A stretch of DNA of 64,000 bases from Thermoproteota archaeon (lineage in GTDB: Archaea; Thermoproteota; Thermoprotei_A; Sulfolobales; Pyrodictiaceae): NCBI GenBank assembly GCA_013153145.1, contig JAADEY010000019.1:1-64000 (forward strand), given 5' to 3'. The notes beneath the pieces are model-generated. The model did not search any database. It was not told the origin of the DNA and saw only the letters and a list, made by a program, of their open reading frames with translations. A program made the position numbers and the translations under genes. Positions within the stretch are counted from its first letter, which is position 1; each line of letters opens with the position of its first letter. Of the stretch, positions 16,513 to 24,481 are shown in pieces.

Positions 16513-17118
16513 ATGAATAGCGGGCGGAAGCTAGTAATCATATACCCTGGCGGCGTGCGGGTCATCGATAATGCATCAAGGCTCGTTGAAGAGATAAGAG
16601 ATGTTGCAAGACGCATCGGCAGGGGCAGAATAATCGTCGCGGAGCTGGGCAGGGTGCTGCTCGAGGCTGACGCATCGGTGCTCTCAGAGCTCATGGGCTA
16701 TGGTGCTGAGCGCCGCCCCGAGGAGGCGCCGGTAACTAGGAGTGGCAGGGTCTGTGCAGTCTTCGACCAGATGTACAAGGGCTTCGCAGACATCATAGCT
16801 AGGGAGTTGAGGGATGATAGACTGGTGCTGCACGAGATAGTTGGACGTGGTCTCGAGAAGCCGGTCAAGGCATCTGAGAGGGTGTTTAGGCAGCCGGCAC
16901 GCGACGACTATGATATACTGAGGCTCCTCCGTAGGCTGGCGAGGGAGTGTAGGGTCGTGTTCTTTACGGGTGATAAGAAGCTCGCGAACCAGGCAGCTTT
17001 GATAGAGAATGTCGAGGTCGAGTACATGCCGCCGGGCGAGTTCACGGGCAAGGAGGCAGCAATAGATGCGATGATAGCTGTGCTGAGGAAGGCGATGAAT
17101 ATTGGTGGGGCGGAGTAG
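16513..17118 (+). CDS. Unknown protein, possibly PIN-like
   Basis: 201 residues, not confidently assigned. The N-terminal half is alpha/beta (KLVIIYPGGVRVID, GRIIVAELGRVLLEADASVLSEL). The C-terminal part DDYDILRLLRRLARECRVVFFTGDKKLANQAAL (described here as two pieces: DDYDILRLLRRLA and VVFFTGDKKLANQA) resembles the later acidic motifs of PIN nucleases, where an Asp follows a T-(G/N) strand end. A clear first catalytic Asp is not visible, so the assignment is weak. The gene starts one base after uspA and overlaps the next gene by 17 nt. Confidence 0.6.
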   Translation: MNSGRKLVIIYPGGVRVIDNASRLVEEIRDVARRIGRGRIIVAELGRVLLEADASVLSELMGYGAERRPEEAPVTRSGRVCAVFDQMYKGFADIIARELRDDRLVLHEIVGRGLEKPVKASERVFRQPARDDYDILRLLRRLARECRVVFFTGDKKLANQAALIENVEVEYMPPGEFTGKEAAIDAMIAVLRKAMNIGGAE

Positions 17119-17767
17119 GTGTATTGATGAGGTAATAGAGTTTGTTCTTGAGAGGTTGAAGTCAGCTATAATGAGTGATATTGGGCGTGGCCAGGCATCG
17201 CCTATGAAGACCTACATGAGGCTCGTATCGGCGAGTGTGGGGGAGGTAGTGTCGGCGGCTGCAAGCTGCACCGGTGATGGCATGGTGAGGCTGGTTGATG
17301 GGGAGCTTAGGGCTGTTGATGTCGGGGAGTATAAGAGGTTTCTCGAGAAGGCGTTGCTCGAGCTTCGGATGAAGGTCTTCGATAAGGCTATGGAGACGCT
17401 ATCCAAATACGTTGACATCTCCGGGACCAGCCTCTATGCAAGGTTATCCGCGCTACTACTCGCGTATGCATCCTCGGTTATGGAGATCGTCGACCATGCA
17501 TATGTCGTGGTGGCTGCGGGTGATCTGCCACCAGAGCTAATGGGCTTCGTCGAAGGCGTTGTCGTTGTCTCGGCGGCGAGGTTCTATGCTCTCTGCAGGC
17601 TACTATCGACGCTGACACCGCATAGATTGTCGAAGATTATGAGGAGGTTGGAGTCTGTTGTAGAGAGCTTTATAGGGCAGGATGTGGCAATGAAGTACGT
17701 ATTGGTTAACACGGTGACGGGGCTTAGAAATCGGGTGGCTCCACGTACTCGTATACCAGGTCTTTAG
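17102..17767 (+). CDS. Unknown helical protein
   Basis: 221 residues, unrecognised. The predicted structure is mostly alpha-helical with several hydrophobic helices (YARLSALLLAYASSVMEIVDHAYVVVAAG, described as Ala/Val-rich) but no clear signal peptide. The start TTG 17102 overlaps the upstream unknown gene by 17 nt, suggesting coupling; GTG 17105 is an alternative. The 3' end overlaps trpS on the other strand by 44 nt, a tail-to-tail arrangement. No motif suggests catalysis. Confidence 0.6.
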   Translation: MVGRSRCIDEVIEFVLERLKSAIMSDIGRGQASPMKTYMRLVSASVGEVVSAAASCTGDGMVRLVDGELRAVDVGEYKRFLEKALLELRMKVFDKAMETLSKYVDISGTSLYARLSALLLAYASSVMEIVDHAYVVVAAGDLPPELMGFVEGVVVVSAARFYALCRLLSTLTPHRLSKIMRRLESVVESFIGQDVAMKYVLVNTVTGLRNRVAPRTRIPGL

Positions 17768-18842
17768 CCTTCTCAAGCCTCCTCTGGTGCTCGCTCAGCA
17801 TCTTCTCGAGGAGGTCTGCTGCTAGCCTCTTACACTCACCACAGAGCAGGTTGCCTGAGCGGCAGTCCTCGTATATTTTGCGTAGCTTGTTGTCATCGTC
17901 TATTAGGTGGTAGACGAAGAGCTCGTAGACGCTACACTTCTCGGGGTGCCCTCCGAGCTCCCTCTGCTCCCTGATAGTGGGCTGCCCCCCGGTTAATGCC
18001 TTGAACACTTTTCTTCTCGCCTCCTCCGGCGGGTCTGTTAGGAATATGGCGTAGTCGGGACGCGAGCTGCTCATCTTGTTCCCGTCGAGGCCTATGATGA
18101 ATCTATGGTAGGTTGATGCGGGGCGTCTCAAGCCTAGTTCGTGCTCGTATCTATCAGCTATGTCCCTGGACAGCCTAATATGGGGGTCTTGATCCGCCCC
18201 TACGGGTACGAGAACGTGTTTGAAGCCTCCGAAGTATTCTAGCTCTGGGTGTAGTATGTCGGCGGCCTGCGCCAACGCTGACATAACCTTGCATGGCTCC
18301 ATAGAGCCGTATATTGCTTCGAGCTCGGCCATTGTTATCCTGCGTGAGAACATTTGCAACAACCTATAGTATGGGGTCTTGTAGTTGGTCTGGAAGTATA
18401 GGTGTAGCCTCTCCTTCCTCAGGCCAAGCGCTATGAGGTTTGCGACGTACTCGTAGAGGCCGTAGTTTATTACATCTCTCCTACTGAGCCGTCTAACAGC
18501 ATACGCCTCGGCATCAGCAAGGACTATGAAGGTCTCGAACCCCACACGCTGGTAGTATATTATCTGGTCGGCGACCATCTTGTGGCCGAGGTGAAACCTC
18601 CCGCTCGGCATAAACCCTGTCAGCAGCGCAACCGGCTCCCCCCTGGCGAAGGCCTCGACTATCTTGTCGTAGTCGCGGTGGCCGAATACGACGCCCCTCC
18701 TTATCAATGGGTGGAGCTCCCCGAAGGCCTTGCGGGCCTTCTCCTTTAGCTCGGCGGTGAAGGGTGTTATGCCGAAGTATTTGAAGAGCTTCTCGTACTC
18801 CACCCTAACCGCGCTGGCCCAGGGGTCTAGCCGGACTTCCAC
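17724..18842 (-). CDS. trpS: Tryptophanyl-tRNA synthetase
   Basis: 372 residues, class I synthetase. The HIGH-type motif is in LTGFMPSGRFHLGHKM (HLGH about 123-126) and the KMSKS-type motif is DGNKMSSSRPD (about 250-260). The sequence VPVGADQDPHIRLSRD and the C-terminal EYVEPPDF resemble the crenarchaeal TrpRS known from Aeropyrum, which has an extended N terminus. TyrRS is the main alternative but lacks this ADQDPH context. It charges tRNA-Trp. It is divergent from the alcohol dehydrogenase gene with only 66 bp between starts. Confidence 0.92.
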   Translation of the reverse strand: MEVRLDPWASAVRVEYEKLFKYFGITPFTAELKEKARKAFGELHPLIRRGVVFGHRDYDKIVEAFARGEPVALLTGFMPSGRFHLGHKMVADQIIYYQRVGFETFIVLADAEAYAVRRLSRRDVINYGLYEYVANLIALGLRKERLHLYFQTNYKTPYYRLLQMFSRRITMAELEAIYGSMEPCKVMSALAQAADILHPELEYFGGFKHVLVPVGADQDPHIRLSRDIADRYEHELGLRRPASTYHRFIIGLDGNKMSSSRPDYAIFLTDPPEEARRKVFKALTGGQPTIREQRELGGHPEKCSVYELFVYHLIDDDNKLRKIYEDCRSGNLLCGECKRLAADLLEKMLSEHQRRLEKAKDLVYEYVEPPDF

Positions 18843-18908
18843 AATAATCGGTCACCGTAGACCTGCCTAGACATGTGAGGATAAAATAGTTCCCCGCGCT
18901 GCAACTAG

Positions 18909-20102
18909 GTGCGTTACACGGGGTATAGGGTTATGAAGAAGACGTGCCGCATGTGTATAAACGGCGTCAATGTATGCTTCGGTATTGGATGTTTCGACGA
19001 AATGCTCGAGGATATCGCACTCCTCGGCCGCAGATGGTACGTAGTGACGACGCGTGGAGGCTCAATGGAGAGGTATGGATGGATCCCCCGCCTCCGCGAG
19101 GCAGCCGAGAAGTATGGCGCCGAGATCAAGGTCTGTAGATGCGTCTCAACAAACCCGACTACGGCACAGGCTGATGAGGCGTATAGGGATGCATCATTGT
19201 TCCGTGCGACCGTCGTGATAGGTATTGGTGGCGGGAGCGCTATAGACGTTGCAAAGGCTGTAGCAGCAGGCATAGCGTCTAAGGCGAAGCCCTCAGAGCT
19301 GTACCGTAAAGCCAGGCCTATACGTGGCTCGGTGCCACTAGTTGCGATCCCGTCAACGCATGGCACTGGAAGCGAGGTGGACGGCTTCGCAGTTCTAAGC
19401 GATGAAGAGACTAAGAGCAAGGCAGCAATAGTGTCCGGCATGATTAAGCCGAAGATAGCGGTGGTTGATCCACGCCTAACCAGGACACTCCCCCAGCCTC
19501 TCGCAGGAGCGACTGTCGTTGACGCCTTCTCGCACGCGATTGAAAGCTACGTAGCGAACAACGCCTCTACGTTATCAAGGGGGTTCGCGAGGGAGGCGTT
19601 GATAGCCATTGGGAGAGGCCTAAGACTACTCGATGAGAGGGGGTGGAATGATCTCGGTGTCCGTGAATGGTTCCACTACGCCTCAATGATGGCCGGTGTC
19701 GCAATAGACCTCTCGAGGACCACGCTGCTCCATGCCCTTGAGCACCCAATAAGCTTCTATCACCCAGATATACACCATGGCATCGGCCTTGCACTGCTCC
19801 TACCATTCTGGGCCAGTATAGTGTCTAGACATGCAGGCCCTGACCTCGTAGAGGCGGTCAGCTATCTAGGACTAGGGATCAGCGACCCCGTCGAGGCGGT
19901 GAAGAGGCTTGTTGTCAAACTCCTAGGCGAGACGCCAAGCCCGGCTAGCCTTGGAGTGGAACCCGCGGAGGCTGAGACCATAGTAGCTGACGCATATAGG
20001 TACCTTGAGCCGCTCGTGAGGAATACTCCAGGCTATCCCTTTGATAAGAAGGGGCTTGCAGAGGAGCTCAGGAGGTACCTGGAGTCTTGGACGAAGACGT
20101 GA
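18909..20102 (+). CDS. Iron-containing (group III) alcohol dehydrogenase
   Basis: 397 residues. The nucleotide site is GGGSAIDVAKAVAAG (about 98-112), followed by IPSTHGTGSEVDGFAV and the metal-ligand helices with DAFSHAIESYV and HALEHPISFYHPDIHHGIG, which supply the Asp/His3 iron site of the family. It would reduce aldehydes or ketones with NAD(P)H; a fermentation role (alcohol formation) is plausible but not shown. The protein starts with an unusual Cys-rich stretch (TCRMCINGVNVCFGIGCF). Starts at GTG 18909 or ATG 18933. The stop overlaps the next gene by 16 nt. Confidence 0.9.
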   Translation: MRYTGYRVMKKTCRMCINGVNVCFGIGCFDEMLEDIALLGRRWYVVTTRGGSMERYGWIPRLREAAEKYGAEIKVCRCVSTNPTTAQADEAYRDASLFRATVVIGIGGGSAIDVAKAVAAGIASKAKPSELYRKARPIRGSVPLVAIPSTHGTGSEVDGFAVLSDEETKSKAAIVSGMIKPKIAVVDPRLTRTLPQPLAGATVVDAFSHAIESYVANNASTLSRGFAREALIAIGRGLRLLDERGWNDLGVREWFHYASMMAGVAIDLSRTTLLHALEHPISFYHPDIHHGIGLALLLPFWASIVSRHAGPDLVEAVSYLGLGISDPVEAVKRLVVKLLGETPSPASLGVEPAEAETIVADAYRYLEPLVRNTPGYPFDKKGLAEELRRYLESWTKT

Positions 20103-21040
20103 TCATATACGATAGCGTTGAGGAATTTGTAAAAGATTTTTCCCGGGAATTCAATGCAGCAGCAATAGAGGTTGAGAAGCTCAGGGAGAAACTTGGCGAT
20201 TTGATAAAGAGGTATAAGTGTGGCTCAGCGGCAAACACTATAGACTCTGTTGTAGTCGACACAGCTTATCCCCCCTCGCCAATAGACCTCCTAGGATTAT
20301 CAATCTCGATCATAGGATGCGCAGTTCTCGGGGTACGGGGCGGCAGGCTTGCAGAGCAGCATACAAGCCATGTCGTGCTGGCCTCTAGGAGAGGACTAGA
20401 CCAAGACTATGTGGCGGCATACGCCCGGCTTATCGAACGCCGAGAAGCTCTGAGACACGTCGAGGACGGCGGCTACGAGCTTGTAGTCTTCGACGGCGAG
20501 GTAGTTCCCTACAAATGCCTATATAGCAGGAGGCCGCGTGGCGCCTGGCGCACCTACTGCAACGACATAGGGGCGCTAGTTGATAGGCTGACACGTAGTG
20601 TAAAGGCCCTGGTCGGGGTCATTAAGAGGAGCTACTCCTCCATACTATCCCTGTACGGCATTGACTTGTCGGATAAACATGCGGCTTCAATCATCCTGCG
20701 TCGCGGCGAGTACGTGGTGGCCGGTAAGACTATCTCATCATCGCTGGGCATTGAACTTGTTGAGGTCTATTATAAGCCGCTGCGCGGCATGCCTCTTGCC
20801 GTGAAGCTCGAAATAGGAGCTAGGAGGGTTGATGAAAGCCTTGTGGAGGGCATCGTCGAGCACCTTGCATGCACCTCGTCCCCGACAGGGCTACCCATAT
20901 TCATAGACCTTGTTGACGCGCTCGCCCGGCGCGAGCTGCGTGTAGTTGACGCGGTACGCCGCTACATGCTTAGCAGGGTTGGTGGTGGGGCCTCCGTCTC
21001 TACGAATCCGCAGAAGTATTATCTTGAGGGTAGGCTTTGA
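20087..21040 (+). CDS. NurA-domain nuclease-like protein
   Basis: 317 residues. The order of motifs resembles NurA 5'-3' nucleases: an Asp-containing strand SVVVDTAYPPSPIDLLG (about 55-71), a second acidic strand YELVVFDGEVVPY (about 137-149), the basic helix LVGVIKRSYSSIL, and a C-terminal GLPIFIDLVDALARRELRVVD segment. NurA normally works with the HerA ATPase in DNA-end resection, but herA, mre11 and rad50 are not in the window. The partner or a different role is therefore open. TTG 20087 overlaps the alcohol dehydrogenase stop. The end overlaps the PTPS-like gene on the other strand by 41 nt. Confidence 0.65.
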   Translation: MDEDVIIYDSVEEFVKDFSREFNAAAIEVEKLREKLGDLIKRYKCGSAANTIDSVVVDTAYPPSPIDLLGLSISIIGCAVLGVRGGRLAEQHTSHVVLASRRGLDQDYVAAYARLIERREALRHVEDGGYELVVFDGEVVPYKCLYSRRPRGAWRTYCNDIGALVDRLTRSVKALVGVIKRSYSSILSLYGIDLSDKHAASIILRRGEYVVAGKTISSSLGIELVEVYYKPLRGMPLAVKLEIGARRVDESLVEGIVEHLACTSSPTGLPIFIDLVDALARRELRVVDAVRRYMLSRVGGGASVSTNPQKYYLEGRL

Positions 21041-21470
21041 GCAGCTCTATGCACTCAGCATACCTATCATAGCTCTCCCAAACCCTTACCCTAACCCCCG
21101 TAACCAGTCCGGTTGCCGCCTCGAGTATTGCGTTGAGGGTTTCATCGAGTATTGTGCAGGCGATGTTCTCTGTTGTTGCCTCGCCTCTAACCCTTTTGAC
21201 TTTCACGCTGAAGGGCCCCTCGAACCGCGTCGAGGCGTCTACCGGTAGTATGACTGCCTCGTCCCACTCCCTTAACCTGTCCTCTAGTATGCTGCGTAGG
21301 CTGCGGAAGTCTATCAGTAGACCGTGTTTATCCGGCCACCCCTCGACTACCACGTCAACGCGGAAGCTGTGGCCATGAAGCCTCGGCTTCTCGGATGGTG
21401 TTGAGGTGTAGTGTATAGCTTCGAAGCGGAGCCCTTCAATCCCTACACGGACAAGACGATGCCTCTGCAA
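21000..21470 (-). CDS. 6-pyruvoyl-tetrahydropterin synthase/QueD-family protein lacking the usual Cys
   Basis: 156 residues. Zinc ligands are visible as FEAIHY (His20) and RLHGHSF (His31/His33), with LLIDFRSLRSIL, WDEAVILP, TTENIACTIL and VRVWES completing the PTPS fold. The catalytic cysteine normally four residues before the HGH histidine is absent (sequence SEKPRLHGH), which argues against ordinary QueD. Because the adjacent genes look like modified-folate genes, it may act in formation of the 6-hydroxymethylpterin precursor, like PTPS variants with altered active sites; this is inference. It overlaps the 3' end of the DUF447 gene by 35 nt in the same operon. Confidence 0.8.
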   Translation of the reverse strand: MQRHRLVRVGIEGLRFEAIHYTSTPSEKPRLHGHSFRVDVVVEGWPDKHGLLIDFRSLRSILEDRLREWDEAVILPVDASTRFEGPFSVKVKRVRGEATTENIACTILDETLNAILEAATGLVTGVRVRVWESYDRYAECIELLKAYPQDNTSADS

Positions 21471-22110
21471 GGTCGACGGCCCTCCTAAGCACCTCCTCCG
21501 CGACTCTGGCTATGGTGCCGCGTCTATCAGTGTGTTTGATGCAGTTTAGGGCTACTCGTCCGAGTGTGCACCATTTTGCTGCTTCGCTGCATGCCCGTAT
21601 ACGTGCGAAGTAGGTGATGCGTGAAACTGCTATTAGGAGCTCGATACTGCAGCCGAGAACCCTACTGTAGCCGGTGCAGCGGCTGCCGTGTCTACAGCAG
21701 AGCGGCGTTAGCCTCACCGTGACCGGCTCTACGGCGGTGCATGGGGGCCGTGGCCTGTCATCTATGCTGCACTCTACGGCTAGGGAGCAGTTGGCCGGGC
21801 AGTATGCCTGGCTGCATAACCCCGGCTCTGCGTCGATTCTGTGCAGTATTAGGCTCTTGTAGAACAATGTCGGGTCGAGGGTGAAGCAGATGCAGACCGT
21901 GTGCTCCCTTGTGAAGTACTCTGCTAGTCTGCTGCCAGGGTATATGCGTGCCCGGAAAGACCCCTCCTCGATCCATACTCCAACTGGGGCAGCATAGATG
22001 CCGTCGGGGCCTCTGAAGACGGCTATGGCCTCGTATACGAAGCCGCTCTCCAGGCTGCCGAGGCATGCCTTGCCTGGCGAGGTGTATTGGCTTGAGCTGT
22101 ATGATGTCAT
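21436..22110 (-). CDS. DUF447-family flavin-reductase-like protein
   Basis: About 224 residues from ATG 22110. A longer frame to 22467 exists but its first ~119 residues are antisense to the MptE-like gene and low-complexity. The real protein begins near LGSLESGFVYEAIAVFRG and has the DUF447 pattern AAPVGVWIEEG, ARIYPGSRLAEYF and LDPTLFYKSL. The middle is unusually Cys-rich (CSQAYCPANCSLAVEC). DUF447 proteins have a split-barrel flavin-binding fold and recur beside methanopterin/methanofuran genes; the biochemical role is not established. Its start region overlaps that of the divergent MptE-like gene by about 29 nt. Confidence 0.72.
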   Translation of the reverse strand: MTSYSSSQYTSPGKACLGSLESGFVYEAIAVFRGPDGIYAAPVGVWIEEGSFRARIYPGSRLAEYFTREHTVCICFTLDPTLFYKSLILHRIDAEPGLCSQAYCPANCSLAVECSIDDRPRPPCTAVEPVTVRLTPLCCRHGSRCTGYSRVLGCSIELLIAVSRITYFARIRACSEAAKWCTLGRVALNCIKHTDRRGTIARVAEEVLRRAVDLAEASSCPCRD

Positions 22111-22807
22111 AAGATCACTCCTCGGCTTCAGCCTGGAGGACGACCTTGAGGCAGGGAGGCTGGCGGACAGTCTTATGCTTGAGGCGTTGCTTAGAGGCCG
22201 TGCAGCTGGCATGGAGGAGGTCTGTGGCGTTATCCTTGAATCTCGAAGGGTCTGCGTTACCGGTGCAGCTGCGACACTTGCAAGGCAAATCAATGACGTG
22301 TGGGGTTGTGATGCCGTGATTGCTGCTGACGGGTCATCCTGCCTCCTACTTGATAACGGCGTTGTGCCGGATATTGTGGTGACTGATCTTGATGGACCGC
22401 TTTCATGCATTCTGCGCGCCAATACTGAAGGAGGACGGGTTGTCGTCCATTCACACGGCGATAACATGGATATGGTTGTTGCTGTCTCCCCCTATCTAAC
22501 GAGAGTGCTCTACACTGTTCAGGTTAAGGCTGTTGCAGCTGTGGTTATTGGGGGATTCACCGATGGTGACAGGGCCTTAGCACTGGTTCTGCATTGTCTA
22601 AGACACTACGGCGGCGGTACTGGAGAGGTTGTGTTGCTCGGAATGGATTTCAAGGCACGGGTAGGGCCCTGGAGCAAGCCCGGCCTCCGCAAGCCCGTTG
22701 AACCTTGGCCGCTAAAGAGGGCGAAGTTGAGGATAGGGCAGCTACTAGTAGACAGAGTACTCGTGCCGGGTCTCGAAGCGATGGGTGTGAGGGTAGTTCG
22801 TCCATGA
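22082..22807 (+). CDS. 6-hydroxymethylpterin pyrophosphokinase, MptE-like (DUF115)
   Basis: About 241 residues from GTG 22082; the open frame extends to 21998, but those codons are opposite the DUF447 gene. Motifs of the archaeal DUF115 pyrophosphokinase are clear: VCVTGAAATLARQI (about 56-69), VIAADGSSCLLLDNGVVPDI, VVTDLDG and VVHSHGDNMD, then GGFTDGDRA. The family transfers pyrophosphate from ATP to 6-hydroxymethyl-7,8-dihydropterin, the step before condensation with the aminobenzoate moiety. It is unrelated to bacterial FolK. Its TGA overlaps the ATG of the DmrX-like gene (ATGA). Confidence 0.85.
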   Translation: MYWLELYDVIRSLLGFSLEDDLEAGRLADSLMLEALLRGRAAGMEEVCGVILESRRVCVTGAAATLARQINDVWGCDAVIAADGSSCLLLDNGVVPDIVVTDLDGPLSCILRANTEGGRVVVHSHGDNMDMVVAVSPYLTRVLYTVQVKAVAAVVIGGFTDGDRALALVLHCLRHYGGGTGEVVLLGMDFKARVGPWSKPGLRKPVEPWPLKRAKLRIGQLLVDRVLVPGLEAMGVRVVRP

Positions 22808-23559
22808 AGAGGGTGTTGTGGGTAGTTACTGGTGCTGGGTGTTTCATGAGGTGCTCGGCAGGGGTCTTCCTGGAGACCTCTAAGGATGTATTGGCTGACG
22901 TGGTGTTTACCGCTGCCGGCCTGGAGGTTGCCAGGATCTATGGTGTCTTGGACGTCTTCATTAGGCATTCGAGACACATATACTATGAGTTGCCGGCATC
23001 CGGCGGCGTCTTAGCGGGGAGGGTCGCAGGCGGATTCTATAGCCTCGTTGTGGTCGCCCCGGCAACAAGCAACACGGTCGCCAAGATAAGACATGGCATC
23101 GCGGACACGCCGCCGCTCACAGCGGTACTGCAGGCGGTGAAGAACATGATACCGGTAGTCATACTCCCCACCGATGCGTTGGCCGTAGTTGAGACTGAAC
23201 TACCCTGCATGATAGAGCATGGTCTCTGCAACGGTTGCGGCTCATGCATGGAGACGTGTCCCGCGGGAGCCATATATATGGCTGATGGAGTAGCCCATAT
23301 AGACTACCAGAAGTGCATCGGGTGCACAAGATGCGTGGAGGCGTGTATGCGTGGTGCGATCAAGTGCTGGGAGAGGATCAGTGTAGAGTGTAGCCCGCTA
23401 GACCTGGAGAATGCATGGCTCCTGGCCAGGGTAAAGCCAGTAAGACTTGTTGTAAACTGTCATGAACTGAGAGAGGAAATTAAGCGCCTGCTTAGCGGTT
23501 CCGGAGAGGTAAGGAGCGATGCCCGCTGCAAGGGGGGTTGTCGTCACCACCGGCGCTAG
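22804..23559 (+). CDS. DmrX/DmrB-like dihydromethanopterin reductase: flavoprotein fused to ferredoxin
   Basis: 251 residues. The N-terminal flavoprotein domain starts WVVTGAGCFMRCSAGVF and has the FMN-site motif VVVAPATSNTVAKIRHGIADT (about 81-101, T/S-N-T-x-A type). A two-cluster ferredoxin domain follows, CNGCGSCMETCPAG and CIGCTRCVEACMRG (about 143-192). This arrangement matches archaeal DmrX, which reduces dihydromethanopterin to the tetrahydro form. The start ATG 22804 overlaps the preceding stop; the frame extends upstream but that part lies in the MptE-like gene. The last ~25 residues are rich in Cys/Arg and overlap the next gene by 41 nt. Confidence 0.85.
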   Translation: MKRVLWVVTGAGCFMRCSAGVFLETSKDVLADVVFTAAGLEVARIYGVLDVFIRHSRHIYYELPASGGVLAGRVAGGFYSLVVVAPATSNTVAKIRHGIADTPPLTAVLQAVKNMIPVVILPTDALAVVETELPCMIEHGLCNGCGSCMETCPAGAIYMADGVAHIDYQKCIGCTRCVEACMRGAIKCWERISVECSPLDLENAWLLARVKPVRLVVNCHELREEIKRLLSGSGEVRSDARCKGGCRHHRR

Positions 23560-24481
23560 GCTTCACTTCGGCTTCTACGGGCTGGCGACCGGCCCGAGAC
23601 GGTATGGCGGTCTAGGCTTGTATATCGACAAGCCCGGCTATAGGATAGTATTCAGGAGGTCTGATTCTCCACGCATAAGGGGATGCCAGGCGGGTAGGGC
23701 TGGTGAGATACTTAGAAGGGTTCTCGACGTCCTCGGGCTCTCCGTGAGCGTCGATATAGAGCTCAAGGAGTGCGTCGATGAACATGTAGGGCTTGGATCT
23801 ACGACACAGCTAACACTCGCAATACTGAGCGGTGTTGCACGCATTGAGGGGGCGGACGTAGACCTCGTTAGTGCTGCGAGGAGGCTTGGTATAGGTGTGC
23901 GCTCTGGTGTGGGGCTTTGGGGGTATAGGTATGGGGGCTTGATAGTTGATGCGGGTGTTAAGCCGCCTTACCGTGGGCCGGCAACCCTCCTTGCGCGTTA
24001 CATGTTCCCCTCGAACTGGGTCGTAGGAGTGGTCATCCCCGGCTCTGTGTGGAGGGTTAGCGGTGAGGAGGAAGAGAGGCTCCTAGCATCCCTCCCCGAA
24101 CCCCCGGAGAGCCTCTATTATCGTGCACTCGAGATAGTGTTTAGGAGGCTCCTGCCGGCGGTCGTGGAGAGGGATTTCATGGAGTTCGCCGAGTCTGTCG
24201 AGGAGCTCGACAAGATTAATGGGAAAGTATTTGCACCCGTCCAGAAAGGCGTCTATGCGTGTAGGGAGGCTGAGCTAGCGGTGAAGCTGCTGAAGGATCA
24301 TGGTGGGCTCGGCGTTGGGCAGAGTAGTTGGGGGCCGGCGGTATACAGCTTCTATGACTCTGTGAAGGAGGCTAGGGAGACGCTTACATCAGTTAGAGAG
24401 GAGCTGGCGAGGAGGGGGGTTGATGCAAGGATACTTGTCACTACTGCTCGGAATTCTGGGGCTCGGGTTGAGCCTCTCTAG
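23519..24481 (+). CDS. Beta-ribofuranosylaminobenzene 5'-phosphate synthase (MptG-like, GHMP fold)
   Basis: 320 residues. The family opens with a T-x-A-R-L-H-F-G-(F/L) signature, here TTGARLHFGFYGL (about 10-22). The GHMP glycine/serine motif is HVGLGSTTQLTLAI (about 90-103), and RSGVGLWGYRYGGLIVDAG and GVGQSSWGPAVY complete the pattern. It condenses a hydroxy/aminobenzoate with phosphoribosyl pyrophosphate, the first committed step of methanopterin-type folate analogues. AAGGAG at 23511-23516 supports ATG 23519. It is the last gene of the three-gene plus-strand pterin operon and overlaps the tmcA stop region by 41 nt tail to tail. Confidence 0.9.
   Translation: MPAARGVVVTTGARLHFGFYGLATGPRRYGGLGLYIDKPGYRIVFRRSDSPRIRGCQAGRAGEILRRVLDVLGLSVSVDIELKECVDEHVGLGSTTQLTLAILSGVARIEGADVDLVSAARRLGIGVRSGVGLWGYRYGGLIVDAGVKPPYRGPATLLARYMFPSNWVVGVVIPGSVWRVSGEEEERLLASLPEPPESLYYRALEIVFRRLLPAVVERDFMEFAESVEELDKINGKVFAPVQKGVYACREAELAVKLLKDHGGLGVGQSSWGPAVYSFYDSVKEARETLTSVREELARRGVDARILVTTARNSGARVEPL

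Noticed and set aside
22111-22467. N-terminal 119 codons of the long minus-strand frame 21436-22467
   Set aside because: The segment is Ser/Pro/Arg-rich and antisense to the clearly coding MptE-like gene. The DUF447 similarity begins only after residue ~120, so the gene was shortened to ATG 22110.
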